A stretch of DNA of 30,211 nt from Candidatus Cloacimonadota bacterium (GTDB lineage: Bacteria > Cloacimonadota > Cloacimonadia > Cloacimonadales > Cloacimonadaceae), in NCBI GenBank assembly GCA_023228285.1, contig JALOBM010000023.1, positions 1 through 30,211 of the forward strand. Reading direction: 5' to 3'. The notes under the pieces were generated by a model. The model saw only the letters and a program-made list of their open reading frames with translations. It did not search any database and was not told where the DNA came from. This document shows positions 17,789-25,416 of this stretch, piece after piece. Within the stretch, counting starts at the first letter, position 1, and every line of letters starts with the position of its first letter. A program made the translations under genes and the position numbers.

Positions 17789-20010
17789 ATCATGATCAAA
17801 ACCCAGTCGATCCCGAGATCATACTCGAAGGTGAAGACACAGCGTCGAAATCAACGGAAGTAGAAACAGTGCTCGAAAACAACGAAGAGCCGAAACAAGA
17901 AGAAGCAACCCCTGAAGCAGAAGTAATTGAACCTGAAGAAGCTGTTGAAGCAACGATCCAGGAAACAGAACCGGAAGCTAGTCAGGAAACAGAACCGGAA
18001 GCCGTAACGACCGAAACAGAACCACAAGTAGCTCTCAGCCCTGAAGAAAGGGAACATGAAGACATGCTGAGCATGTATGAAGAGTCATTCTCCAATTTCA
18101 AAGTTGGCGAGATTATCGAAGGCACTATAGTGGATATCTCAGATAAGGAAGTCCGCGTAGACATTGGCTTCAAAAGCGAGGGAGTGATCCCGATATCCGA
18201 ATTTGCCTATAGCGGTCCTCCGGAACGTTACAGCAAGATCAGAGTGTATATCAACAAGATTGAGAGTGGTGACGGTCGCCTGCAGCTTTCCAAAAAGAAA
18301 GCCGATTACCAAGAAAACATCGAGCGCATCAAGAAAGCTAACGAAAATGGGAATGCCATACCAGGCATTATCCGTCGTCGCGTAAAGGGCGGAATGATTG
18401 TAGAGGTTTACGGCATCGAAGGATTCCTTCCCGGAAGCCAGATGTCTTTGAAGCCCATTCCCAATCTTGATCAATTCATTGGTAAAGAGTTGCAGTTCAA
18501 AGTGGTGAATCTGGATGAAGAACATAGCAATATTATCCTTTCCCGCCGCGCTGTAATGGAAGAAGAAGCAGCGCAGAAACGAGAAGAACTGCTGGGCAAG
18601 ATAGAGATCGATTCCGAATTGGAGGGTGAAGTGAAAAACATCACCCAATACGGCGCTTTTATCGATCTGGGCGGTATCGACGGCCTTCTGCATCTTACAG
18701 ATATGTCTTGGGGCAAGCTCAATCACCCCTCCGAAATGCTTGCTATCGGCGACAAAGTAAAAGTGAAAGTGATCAATTTCGATCCTGAAAGCAATAAAAT
18801 ATCTCTGGGACTGAAGCAATTAGTACCTCATCCGTGGGAGAACATTGAGATCAAGTACCCGGAAGGAACACGTATTACGGGAAAAGTGGTAAGCGTGAAG
18901 AGTTTCGGCGCTTTTGTAGAACTGGAACCCGGTGTGGAAGGATTGGTACATATCAGTGAAATGAGCTGGACCAAGAAGATTACCGATGCCCGCAAGATAC
19001 TGAAGAATGGCGATACAATCAATGCCATAGTACTTGAACTGGACAAGGAAAACAAGCGTATTTCCCTTGGTATGAAGCAGATGGATCCCAATCCCTGGCT
19101 TACTATAGAAGATCGTTATCCCATAGGATCAGTACTGAAACGTAAGGTAAAGAGCCTCACTGCTTTCGGCGCATTCGTCGAGATTGAAGAAGGCATCGAC
19201 GGATTGGTGCATATCTCCGATATTAGCTGGACCAAACGCATCTATCATCCCCGTGAGGTGTTTCGCAAAGGCCAGGAAGTAGAGACCATTATCCTCTCCA
19301 TCGACAAAGCTCAACATCGCATTGCCCTTGGCGTAAAGCAACTTGCACCAGATCCTTGGGAAACCCTTAACCAAAACCTGCCCGTGAATTCGGAGGTGAT
19401 CGGAAAGATCTCCAAACTGATTCCGAAGGGTGTTTTAGTGGATATTCCCATGAACGAAGATGTGGTGGAGGGATTTATCCCGATCTCGCATCTGGCTCTG
19501 GCAAAACTTGAGCACAGCGAAGACGCTTTCCATGTTGGTGAAGATCTACCCCTCAAAGTAATCGAACTAGATATGGAGAACCGCAGACTTATCCTGTCCG
19601 TAAAAGCATTCTTCTTCTCTCGTGATCCCAAGCTCCAGGAAGAATACATCGCAATCCACGAACAATACATGCGCGACCGCATTGCCAGATTGCAAAAAAA
19701 GAAAGCCGAGAAACAGCAGCGTGAAAAACAGGCAGCTGAAACCGAGGCCGCACAGAAAGAACGCGAAGAAACCACCAGGGCTATTCCAGAAGCGACAGAT
19801 ATCGAAGCAAATGAATACGCTCCAGTAGAAACAATAGCTGACATTCAAGCCGAAGAGCCAATTGTGGAAATCCCCAGCGAGGAAGCAGAAGAGATCCCCG
19901 TAGAAGAAACAGTAGAAGCTCCTGTAGAAAAGATTGTGGAAGTTCCGGCTGAAGAACCTGCAGAAACACCCACAGAAGAAGCTGCAGATGAGGTCAATAA
20001 CCAAGAATAA
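17782..20010 (+). CDS. rpsA: Ribosomal protein S1 with long acidic tails
   Basis: mRNA-binding protein of the 30S subunit. 742 residues against 557 in E. coli. Six S1 (OB-fold) domains at about 107-173, 190-256, 277-345, 362-432, 449-519 and 536-607; domains 3-5 show the classic FGAFVE...GLVHISEMSW pattern. Residues 1-100 are a Glu/Pro/Thr-rich acidic extension with short repeats (ETEPEA). Residues 625-665 are a Lys/Arg/Gln coil, and 665-742 are Glu/Pro/Val-rich imperfect repeats (VEETVEAPVE). A perfect AAGGAGG (17771-17777) precedes ATG 17782, which overlaps the ispH stop. It ends at a TAATG overlap with the PAP2 frame. Confidence 0.95.
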   Translation: MLNHDQNPVDPEIILEGEDTASKSTEVETVLENNEEPKQEEATPEAEVIEPEEAVEATIQETEPEASQETEPEAVTTETEPQVALSPEEREHEDMLSMYEESFSNFKVGEIIEGTIVDISDKEVRVDIGFKSEGVIPISEFAYSGPPERYSKIRVYINKIESGDGRLQLSKKKADYQENIERIKKANENGNAIPGIIRRRVKGGMIVEVYGIEGFLPGSQMSLKPIPNLDQFIGKELQFKVVNLDEEHSNIILSRRAVMEEEAAQKREELLGKIEIDSELEGEVKNITQYGAFIDLGGIDGLLHLTDMSWGKLNHPSEMLAIGDKVKVKVINFDPESNKISLGLKQLVPHPWENIEIKYPEGTRITGKVVSVKSFGAFVELEPGVEGLVHISEMSWTKKITDARKILKNGDTINAIVLELDKENKRISLGMKQMDPNPWLTIEDRYPIGSVLKRKVKSLTAFGAFVEIEEGIDGLVHISDISWTKRIYHPREVFRKGQEVETIILSIDKAQHRIALGVKQLAPDPWETLNQNLPVNSEVIGKISKLIPKGVLVDIPMNEDVVEGFIPISHLALAKLEHSEDAFHVGEDLPLKVIELDMENRRLILSVKAFFFSRDPKLQEEYIAIHEQYMRDRIARLQKKKAEKQQREKQAAETEAAQKEREETTRAIPEATDIEANEYAPVETIADIQAEEPIVEIPSEEAEEIPVEETVEAPVEKIVEVPAEEPAETPTEEAADEVNNQE
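17959..18002 (+). repeat. In-gene tandem repeat in the rpsA N-terminal tail
   Basis: A 20-base unit (CAGGAAACAGAACCGGAAGC) occurs twice, at 17959-17978 and 17983-18002, with a 24-base period that keeps the frame and yields repeated QETEPEA. A diverged third unit follows. Length of the acidic tail probably varies between strains. Confidence 0.85.
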
Positions 20011-21236
20011 TGACTAATCCCCATAATTCGAAGGCGCCCCTTTGGGGGCGTCTTTTGTCATCTTCACACATATTGATCCCTTCGGCTATGATGGCCATCA
20101 GTGCTATATTATTCGCCATCTTTGACTGGGATGTAGATGTGCAAACCTTCTATTATAGAGACGGATGGTATATGAATGAATCCGGTTGGTTGAAACTGAT
20201 ATACCATTATGGAAACATCCCCGCTCTGATAGTGAGCATCGCTGCTCTGTTCTTCTTTTTCCGATCCTTTAAAACTAGTTCAATACACACAAAATACCGG
20301 AAGTTGTATCTCTTTATGGTACTAAGCATTATCCTGGGTCCAGGGCTGATAGTGAACAGTGCTTTAAAAGATAATTGGGGCCGTCCACGTCCCCGGGATT
20401 TGGAAATATTTGGCGGACGTTACAACTATGAAGCTCCCCTGCAAATCGATAAATCTACTCCAGGGAAGTCTTTCCCCTGCGGTCATGCCACAATGGGTTT
20501 CTATTTCTTTGCGACAGCTCTGGTATGCGGACTGTGGAAGCGAAGATACTATGTGATGGTAAACCTCTTTGCGCTATTCTATGGTAGTATTATCGGCTGG
20601 GTTCGCTTAATGCAGGGAGGGCATTTCCTTAGTGATGTAATCTTTTCGGGGGCAATCGTCTATGTCTCTACACATGGTTTGTGGCGGGTGATGAAACTGG
20701 ATATACAGCCATATTACATAGTAGGGCAGAAGCGCATAGTATTGAGGAAATGGCATAAAGTCTTTATAGCAGCCGTGGGAGCGATGATTATTTTTGCAGT
20801 AATGCTTGCTACTCCCTACAACAAGAGTAAGACAATTAAGTTTGATGAGACAGATCATGCTTTTGTGGAGTATCGACTGCAAAAAGCAAATGTTAGTGTA
20901 TCTTTCTCGGATTCCACCCATATATTTACTCAAGCTAGTGGTTTTGGTTTTCCCGGATCCAAAATCAAGCTTGTGAAGCGTGAAACTGCAGATTCACTCT
21001 ACATTACTCAATCCCTCAAAGGTCTGTTTACTGAACTGAATAACGAGCTAAAAATTGTTGTAGATAGTACTGCTATAGAACTCTTTACTTTGGTTCTCGT
21101 AGAAGGCATGGTCGAGATATCCGCAGATCCGCACATTATGAATAAAATGGATACAGAGATGACCCCGGAAGCAGTATGGAAAGGCGACAAGAGATTCAGA
21201 ATTAGAGCTCCTCAAATACTCTTCACCACCGATTAG
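20010..21236 (+). CDS. PAP2-family membrane phosphatase with C-terminal extension
   Basis: Membrane-bound lipid or polyprenyl phosphate phosphatase. 408 residues if read from ATG 20010. All three PAP2 motifs are seen: K-x6-RP at 120-128 (KDNWGRPRP), PCGH at 156-159 (Cys in place of the common Ser), and R-x5-H-x3-D at 199-209 (RLMQGGHFLSD). Five to six membrane helices span about 25-270. Residues 275-408 form a soluble, strand-rich domain after the last helix, not part of ordinary PAP2 enzymes. ATG 20010 overlaps the rpsA stop (TAATG), but a terminator lies inside codons 8-16; ATG 20088 or 20091 are alternative starts that would place the hairpin upstream of the gene. Substrate unknown. Confidence 0.88.
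   Translation: MTNPHNSKAPLWGRLLSSSHILIPSAMMAISAILFAIFDWDVDVQTFYYRDGWYMNESGWLKLIYHYGNIPALIVSIAALFFFFRSFKTSSIHTKYRKLYLFMVLSIILGPGLIVNSALKDNWGRPRPRDLEIFGGRYNYEAPLQIDKSTPGKSFPCGHATMGFYFFATALVCGLWKRRYYVMVNLFALFYGSIIGWVRLMQGGHFLSDVIFSGAIVYVSTHGLWRVMKLDIQPYYIVGQKRIVLRKWHKVFIAAVGAMIIFAVMLATPYNKSKTIKFDETDHAFVEYRLQKANVSVSFSDSTHIFTQASGFGFPGSKIKLVKRETADSLYITQSLKGLFTELNNELKIVVDSTAIELFTLVLVEGMVEISADPHIMNKMDTEMTPEAVWKGDKRFRIRAPQILFTTD
20033..20056 (+). terminator. Terminator hairpin after rpsA, inside the PAP2 frame
   Basis: GGCGCCCC (20033-20040) pairs with GGGGCGTC (20045-20052) around loop TTTG, followed by TTTT. The eight-pair GC-rich stem is a good intrinsic terminator for the cmk-ispH-rpsA operon, only 22 bases past the rpsA stop. 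It overlaps the annotated first codons of the PAP2 gene. Confidence 0.75.
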
Positions 21237-21309
21237 TGATTTTGTTCTGGACAAGATAGCCCACCCGGACAGATTGAACCTAAATTGAATTTATGGGAGA
21301 AACCTGATT

Positions 21310-21909
21310 ATGAAGAAAGGACTTATCGTTCTACTAGTGATAATACTGATAATCGTGTTTGCGGCAAGCTGGTTTATCAGTAGATACAATAAAATCCAAC
21401 GGGAAAAAGTAAATGTAGAGACAGCCTGGGCACAGGTGGAAAACGTTTACCAATCCCGCTATGACTTGGTTCCCAATCTTGTTGCAACAGTTCAAGGAGC
21501 GGCTGATTTTGAACGGGAGACACTTACTCAAGTTACCGAAGCCAGAGCTCAGATGGGCGGGAAAATTAACCTTCCCCCGGAAGCCTTGTCAGACCCTACT
21601 GCATTCCAGCAGTTTCAAGCCAATCAAGCAGGGTTATCCAATGCACTTAGTCGCCTCATGGTGGTGGTAGAAAAATATCCGGACATCAAAGCCAACCAGA
21701 ATTTCTTGCAGTTACAAGCTCAGTTGGAAGGCATCGAAAACCGCATCCGTACGGAAAGAATGCGCTATAATGATGCTGCAAAGCTCTACAATCAGATGAT
21801 TGTGGTATTTCCCAACAATATCATCGCCGGCATGATCGGAGCCAAATCCTTCCAGTTCTTTACTGCCGATGCAGAAGCCCAGCGTGCCCCTCAAGTGCAA
21901 TTTGATTAA
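21310..21909 (+). CDS. lemA: LemA family protein
   Basis: 199 residues: one N-terminal membrane helix (about residues 4-25), then a soluble helical bundle with family-typical sequence (YNKIQREKVNVETAWAQVENVYQSRYDLVPNLV and MRYNDAAKLYNQMI regions). Its function is not established; in many genomes lemA is beside a TPM-domain or M48 protease gene, but here neither follows, so the gene appears alone. GGGAGA lies 9-10 bases before the ATG. A strong terminator follows 24 bases after the stop. Confidence 0.93.
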   Translation: MKKGLIVLLVIILIIVFAASWFISRYNKIQREKVNVETAWAQVENVYQSRYDLVPNLVATVQGAADFERETLTQVTEARAQMGGKINLPPEALSDPTAFQQFQANQAGLSNALSRLMVVVEKYPDIKANQNFLQLQAQLEGIENRIRTERMRYNDAAKLYNQMIVVFPNNIIAGMIGAKSFQFFTADAEAQRAPQVQFD

Positions 21910-21933
21910 GCAATTGTTTCGATTTCAATACAT

Positions 21934-21959
21934 GGCCACTTTACGGAGTGGCCTTTTTT
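21934..21959 (+). terminator. Rho-independent terminator after lemA
   Basis: GGCCACT (21934-21940) and AGTGGCC (21947-21953) form a perfect 7-pair stem with loop TTACGG, followed by six T. Confidence 0.93.
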
Positions 21960-22678
21960 GTCAGTTGGTTTTGCTTGATATACTTGCTAACCTTTTTTGT
22001 GGTTGATCTACCGTTATATGAAAGAAATATATGATCTGGAGTGATACAAGTATTCAGACACCACAAAAAGTCCGCCTAAAGTCACACACATTAGGTATGT
22101 CTCCGTTACCTTCCTTAACTGATTAAGCTATGCTGAACCTGATATCATGCTGTTATCATCGAGTGACCACACGATTATCACGTGATGATATCTGCTTCAG
22201 CACCCAATGAAGCAGAGAGGGAGTAGAGCATTCATATCTGTTATTGACCCGGCATCGATTCCCATCGTATTATCAAAGCTATATTCCCTGACGACGATCA
22301 GCAATACACAACCACTGATTAGTATTCCTTGAAGGCTTAAGCAAGACAGATGCTATAGTATATCGAATTCAAGAGTGGACATAGCACACTTACAGGTTTT
22401 CTTGTGTTTGATGCTAGAGAAGTATCTTCACTCACTTCAGACATTTCCCCATTTTACCTACTTATTCTGTTTATGCAATTTTGTGTGATTAGGGCTTTGA
22501 TTTGGCTGTTTACGGTTGTTAACCTGTGGCTAGACCTCAACAGAATTGCAGATTTGTGGAAAGTTATAGACAGTTCGAACGGGGAAAAGTCATCATTCTA
22601 ATAAAAAGCTATAGACAGATTGGCAGGAAAAAATAAAAGTGCGCTCATGGTATTAAATAGAAATGAGGATATAAAATA
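21960..22678. other. Long intergenic region before mscS
   Basis: About 720 bases with no gene I can support. It contains palindromic element copy 2 (22131-22202). Nearer mscS a 14-base motif is repeated 45 bases apart with two differences (AAGTTATAGACAGT at 22561, AAGCTATAGACAGA at 22606). A 65-codon frame at 22404 lacks a ribosome site and looks like chance. No clear promoter for mscS was found. Confidence 0.55.
22131..22202 (+). repeat. Dispersed palindromic element, copy 2
   Basis: A 72-base imperfect palindrome. Outer arms TGCTGAA / TTCAGCA and inner arms GATATCAT / ATGATATC are perfect and symmetric about base 22166. Roughly 24 of 33 positions match between arms overall. The left half matches copy 1 (13799-13837) at 35 of 39 positions in the same orientation. 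It has no coding content. Confidence 0.75.
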
Positions 22679-23530
22679 ATGTATGAACTATCATCCATGA
22701 ATCTAATTACTGGTTTTATTACACCAGAGCGTATAAGCTTAGCAGTGCGTGTTTTATTGATAATAGTAATTGGACTTCCGACTGTTAAGGTAATACTGAA
22801 GATAGTGTCCAAGCTCATCAAAGACAAACTTTCACTTCAGTCTGAAGTATTGATTAGCAGGACGGTAAAATACCTTTTGTATCTTATCTTGGTAGTTACC
22901 ATTCTCAATGAATTTGGCTTCAAGATTTCAGCGTTGTTGGGTGCTGCAGGCATATTTGGTGTAGCAATTGGTTTTGCTTCTCAGACCTCTATTTCAAACA
23001 TCATCAGCGGTATCTTCCTGATCTCAGAAAAGCCTTTTATGATTGGAGATGTTGTGGAAGTAAACGGAAATACAGGAATGATTGACTCCATTGATCTTCT
23101 ATCCGTGAAATTGAAGACTTTCGATGGCCGCTATGTTCGTATTCCCAACGAGACAATGATCAAGAATGACGTGATAAATATCACTCGTTTTCCCATTCGT
23201 CGGGCTCAGTTTGTTTTACCGGTAGCATACAAAGAAGATTTGCGCAAAGTGGTTGGTATTCTTCAGGAAATAGCTGATAGTATTCCTGGAGCACTAAAAG
23301 AACCTGCTCCGCTATTAGCTTTGGAAGACTTTAGTGATTCCTGTGTGAACATCAACTTCGGTGTGTGGACTGAATCTGCAAACGTAGTCAATATGAAAAC
23401 TGAATTGATGCTTGCTGTCAAAGAACGCTTTGAAACTGAAGGGATTGAAATACCATTTCCTCATGTTTCGTTGTATGCAGGCCAAGCTTCTGACCCTATA
23501 AAAATACAAACAATTATAAAGGAAGTATGA
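22679..23530 (+). CDS. mscS: Small-conductance mechanosensitive channel, MscS family
   Basis: Pressure-release channel in the inner membrane that protects against osmotic downshock. 283 residues, close to the 286 of E. coli MscS. Three membrane helices (about 20-42, 60-82, 86-115); the third is the Ala/Gly-rich pore helix (ALLGAAGIFGVAIGFASQ) and leads into the beta domain (MIGDVVEVNGNTGMIDSI, VRIPNETM). The C-terminal cytoplasmic alpha/beta domain is complete. GAGG lies 10 bases before ATG 22679. The stop overlaps the next start by four bases (ATGA). Confidence 0.94.
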   Translation: MYELSSMNLITGFITPERISLAVRVLLIIVIGLPTVKVILKIVSKLIKDKLSLQSEVLISRTVKYLLYLILVVTILNEFGFKISALLGAAGIFGVAIGFASQTSISNIISGIFLISEKPFMIGDVVEVNGNTGMIDSIDLLSVKLKTFDGRYVRIPNETMIKNDVINITRFPIRRAQFVLPVAYKEDLRKVVGILQEIADSIPGALKEPAPLLALEDFSDSCVNINFGVWTESANVVNMKTELMLAVKERFETEGIEIPFPHVSLYAGQASDPIKIQTIIKEV

Positions 23531-24237
23531 ATAGCATGATCGACTCCCCTCTGATTAAAGCCGTTATCTTCGATCTGGATGGTACTTTGCTTGATACGCT
23601 GGCTGATATTGCCGGCTCCATAAACAAAGGACTGGCAGAGATGGGATATCCCCAACATGAACTTGAAGCCTTCAAGGACTTTGTGGGTCATGGACAATCC
23701 GAGCTTGTACGCAATGCTCTACCCGCAACCAAGCGTAGCTCAAAGGATTTGAAGACACTTTCAGCAAAGTTTTGGGATTATTATGATATTCAGTGGTATC
23801 TTAGTACCAAGACGTATCCCGGAGTTCTATACATGATTCAGCTGGCTGTAGCTCGCAAGATCAAGCTGGCGATTCTTTCGAACAAGGCCCACTATTTCAC
23901 CAAAAAGATGATCCGCCATTTCTTCCGTGGTGCTATGATTCGGCACACCAAGAATCCCTTTGGAGTATACAGTGGTGAGCAACCAGATAAACCGAAGAAA
24001 CCGGATCCCACTCTTGCTTTGGAACTGGCTCAAAGACTGAAAGTAGAGCCAGATATGGTAGCACTGGTGGGAGATATGCCTGTGGACATTCAAACTGCGA
24101 AGAATGCCGGAATGCTTGCCGTGGGCGCTGCATGGGGCTTTGCAGGAAGAAAAAGACTTGAAGAAGCAGGTGCGGATATGATTTTTGATACTCCCATCGA
24201 GTTGGCGGTTTTCTTGGAGAAGCAACCTATTATTTAG
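23527..24237 (+). CDS. HAD-family phosphatase, phosphoglycolate phosphatase-like
   Basis: 236 residues with all four HAD motifs: FDLDGTLLDT with nucleophile Asp16 and acid/base Asp18, AILSNK (motif II), KPDP region (motif III) and VGDMPVDIQTA (motif IV, magnesium). A helical cap (about 25-90) places it in the Gph-like subclass. Substrate could be phosphoglycolate or another small phosphate; the family is promiscuous, so I do not assign gph. Coupled to mscS through ATGA and followed after 3 bases by yjbQ. Confidence 0.9.
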   Translation: MNSMIDSPLIKAVIFDLDGTLLDTLADIAGSINKGLAEMGYPQHELEAFKDFVGHGQSELVRNALPATKRSSKDLKTLSAKFWDYYDIQWYLSTKTYPGVLYMIQLAVARKIKLAILSNKAHYFTKKMIRHFFRGAMIRHTKNPFGVYSGEQPDKPKKPDPTLALELAQRLKVEPDMVALVGDMPVDIQTAKNAGMLAVGAAWGFAGRKRLEEAGADMIFDTPIELAVFLEKQPII

Positions 24238-24240
24238 CTT

Positions 24241-24657
24241 ATGAAGAGTTACCGAAAGGAATTGTGGTTTAATACCGCAAAAAGGCGTGAGTATATCAAT
24301 ATCACTCCCCAGATACAAATATCCCTAGGAGAATCGGGGGTTAGGGAGGGTCTTGTACTGATTAATGCGATGCATATAACCGCAAGCGTGTTCATAAACG
24401 ACGATGAAAACGGTTTACATGAGGATTTTGAGGTTTGGCTGGAAAAAATGGCTCCTGAAAAGCCCCACAAACAATATCAACACAATGGTTACGAAGATAA
24501 TGCCGATGCTCACTTGAAAAGACAGATCATGGGACGCGAAGTAGTGGTTGCCATTACAGATGGTAAGCTGGACTTGGGTCCTTGGGAACAGATCTTTTAT
24601 GGTGAATATGATGGAATGCGCCGAAAGCGAGTGTTAGTGAAAATAATCGGTGAATGA
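24241..24657 (+). CDS. yjbQ: YjbQ/UPF0047 family protein
   Basis: 138 residues, the normal length of this compact trimeric family. Conserved His-containing stretches are seen ([31 protein letters not shown]) and the C-terminal [13 protein letters not shown] with RRKRVLVKI. Some members have thiamine-phosphate-synthase-like activity in vitro; the physiological role is unsettled. Three bases separate it from the HAD gene, so it ends the mscS-HAD-yjbQ operon, and a terminator follows. Confidence 0.92.
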   Translation: MKSYRKELWFNTAKRREYINITPQIQISLGESGVREGLVLINAMHITASVFINDDENGLHEDFEVWLEKMAPEKPHKQYQHNGYEDNADAHLKRQIMGREVVVAITDGKLDLGPWEQIFYGEYDGMRRKRVLVKIIGE

Positions 24658-24663
24658 TAATAA

Positions 24664-24687
24664 AAGCCCCGGAAGATACCGGGGCTT
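24664..24687. terminator. Bidirectional terminator between convergent genes
   Basis: AAGCCCCGG (24664-24672) and CCGGGGCTT (24679-24687) form a 9-pair stem with loop AAGATA. The minus-strand side continues with TTTTATTATCA, giving a good T-tract for the gene at 24717-25244; the plus side has TTAATTAT, weaker. It serves yjbQ and the opposing gene. Confidence 0.88.
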
Positions 24688-24716
24688 AATTATGTAGAGC
24701 ATCGGGATTGACAAGC

Positions 24717-25244
24717 CTATTTGAAATAGTAGTAGAGGCCACTGGCAGGGATTAGCATGGAAGTATCTCCCTTGTGGTCGTGAGTGATCGGGAGTTCCAC
24801 GGTTAACCGTAAATGATTGGATATCTGAAACTCAAATCCGGGTCCAATACCCACAGTCCATCTGTCTTTACTCTTCCATTCCGAGTGATCTTCATCCTCG
24901 TAAATCCGCTCTTTGCGAAATGAATAAGAACCACCGCAGATTATGTAGAAATTGGTTTTCTCTCCCATTAACAGGGGCTGTAGGTAGTTAATCCCCACCT
25001 TGACAGTTCTTTTCCCATGAGTTTTTGGGAAATCTGTGTAATTGTCAAACTTTGGTTTGTCATTATCCGAACTGTATGCGGCCAAAGTGGCTTGAAACCC
25101 AAAGTTGGGATACCATTTACGAAAACTATATCCGCTACCAGTGCTGTTACCGATATGCAGACCCATACCCGTATCGTAATTATCGATAGCCACTAGTTGA
25201 ATGATGCCACAAAGGAAAAGTGCCAATACAATGTTTTTAAGCAT
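24717..25244 (-). CDS. Secreted protein of unknown function, probable small outer-membrane beta-barrel
   Basis: 175 residues from ATG 25244, which is chosen because AAGGAG lies 7 bases before it; a TTG at 25262 would start upstream of that ribosome site. An N-terminal signal peptide (MLKNIVLALFLCGIIQLVA) is followed by alternating hydrophobic/polar strands rich in Gly, Tyr and Phe, ending in YYYFK. Final aromatic residues and strand patterning suggest a small barrel (about eight strands) in the outer membrane. I recognise no family. Single gene with its own promoter, convergent with yjbQ. Confidence 0.72.
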   Translation of the reverse strand: MLKNIVLALFLCGIIQLVAIDNYDTGMGLHIGNSTGSGYSFRKWYPNFGFQATLAAYSSDNDKPKFDNYTDFPKTHGKRTVKVGINYLQPLLMGEKTNFYIICGGSYSFRKERIYEDEDHSEWKSKDRWTVGIGPGFEFQISNHLRLTVELPITHDHKGDTSMLIPASGLYYYFK

Positions 25245-25270
25245 TAGGGACTCCTTTATCAATATGAGTC

Positions 25271-25299
25271 TATCTATGTTTCCTATAGAATAATGTCAA
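25271..25299 (-). promoter_or_regulatory. Promoter of the barrel-protein gene
   Basis: TTGACA at 25299-25294, 17-base spacer, TAGATA at 25276-25271, about 27 bases before ATG 25244. The -35 is perfect and the -10 partial. Confidence 0.5.
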
Positions 25300-25416
25300 G
25301 CATAATAATTTCATTTTTCCTGGATACTGGTAGACGACAGTTTGTTTGAAACATTTTACCGATCTCTGAAACCATGTATGAAACATGTAGTAATGCTATA
25401 TCTATTCATAACTGTG

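Noticed and set aside
19567..20004. Minus-strand frames opposite the rpsA C-terminal tail
   Set aside because: They arise from the repetitive GAA-rich tail read in reverse, giving Phe/Cys/Leu-rich nonsense.
22404..22601. Plus-strand frame of 65 codons in the spacer before mscS
   Set aside because: No ribosome site, no family, and composition like AT-rich noncoding DNA.
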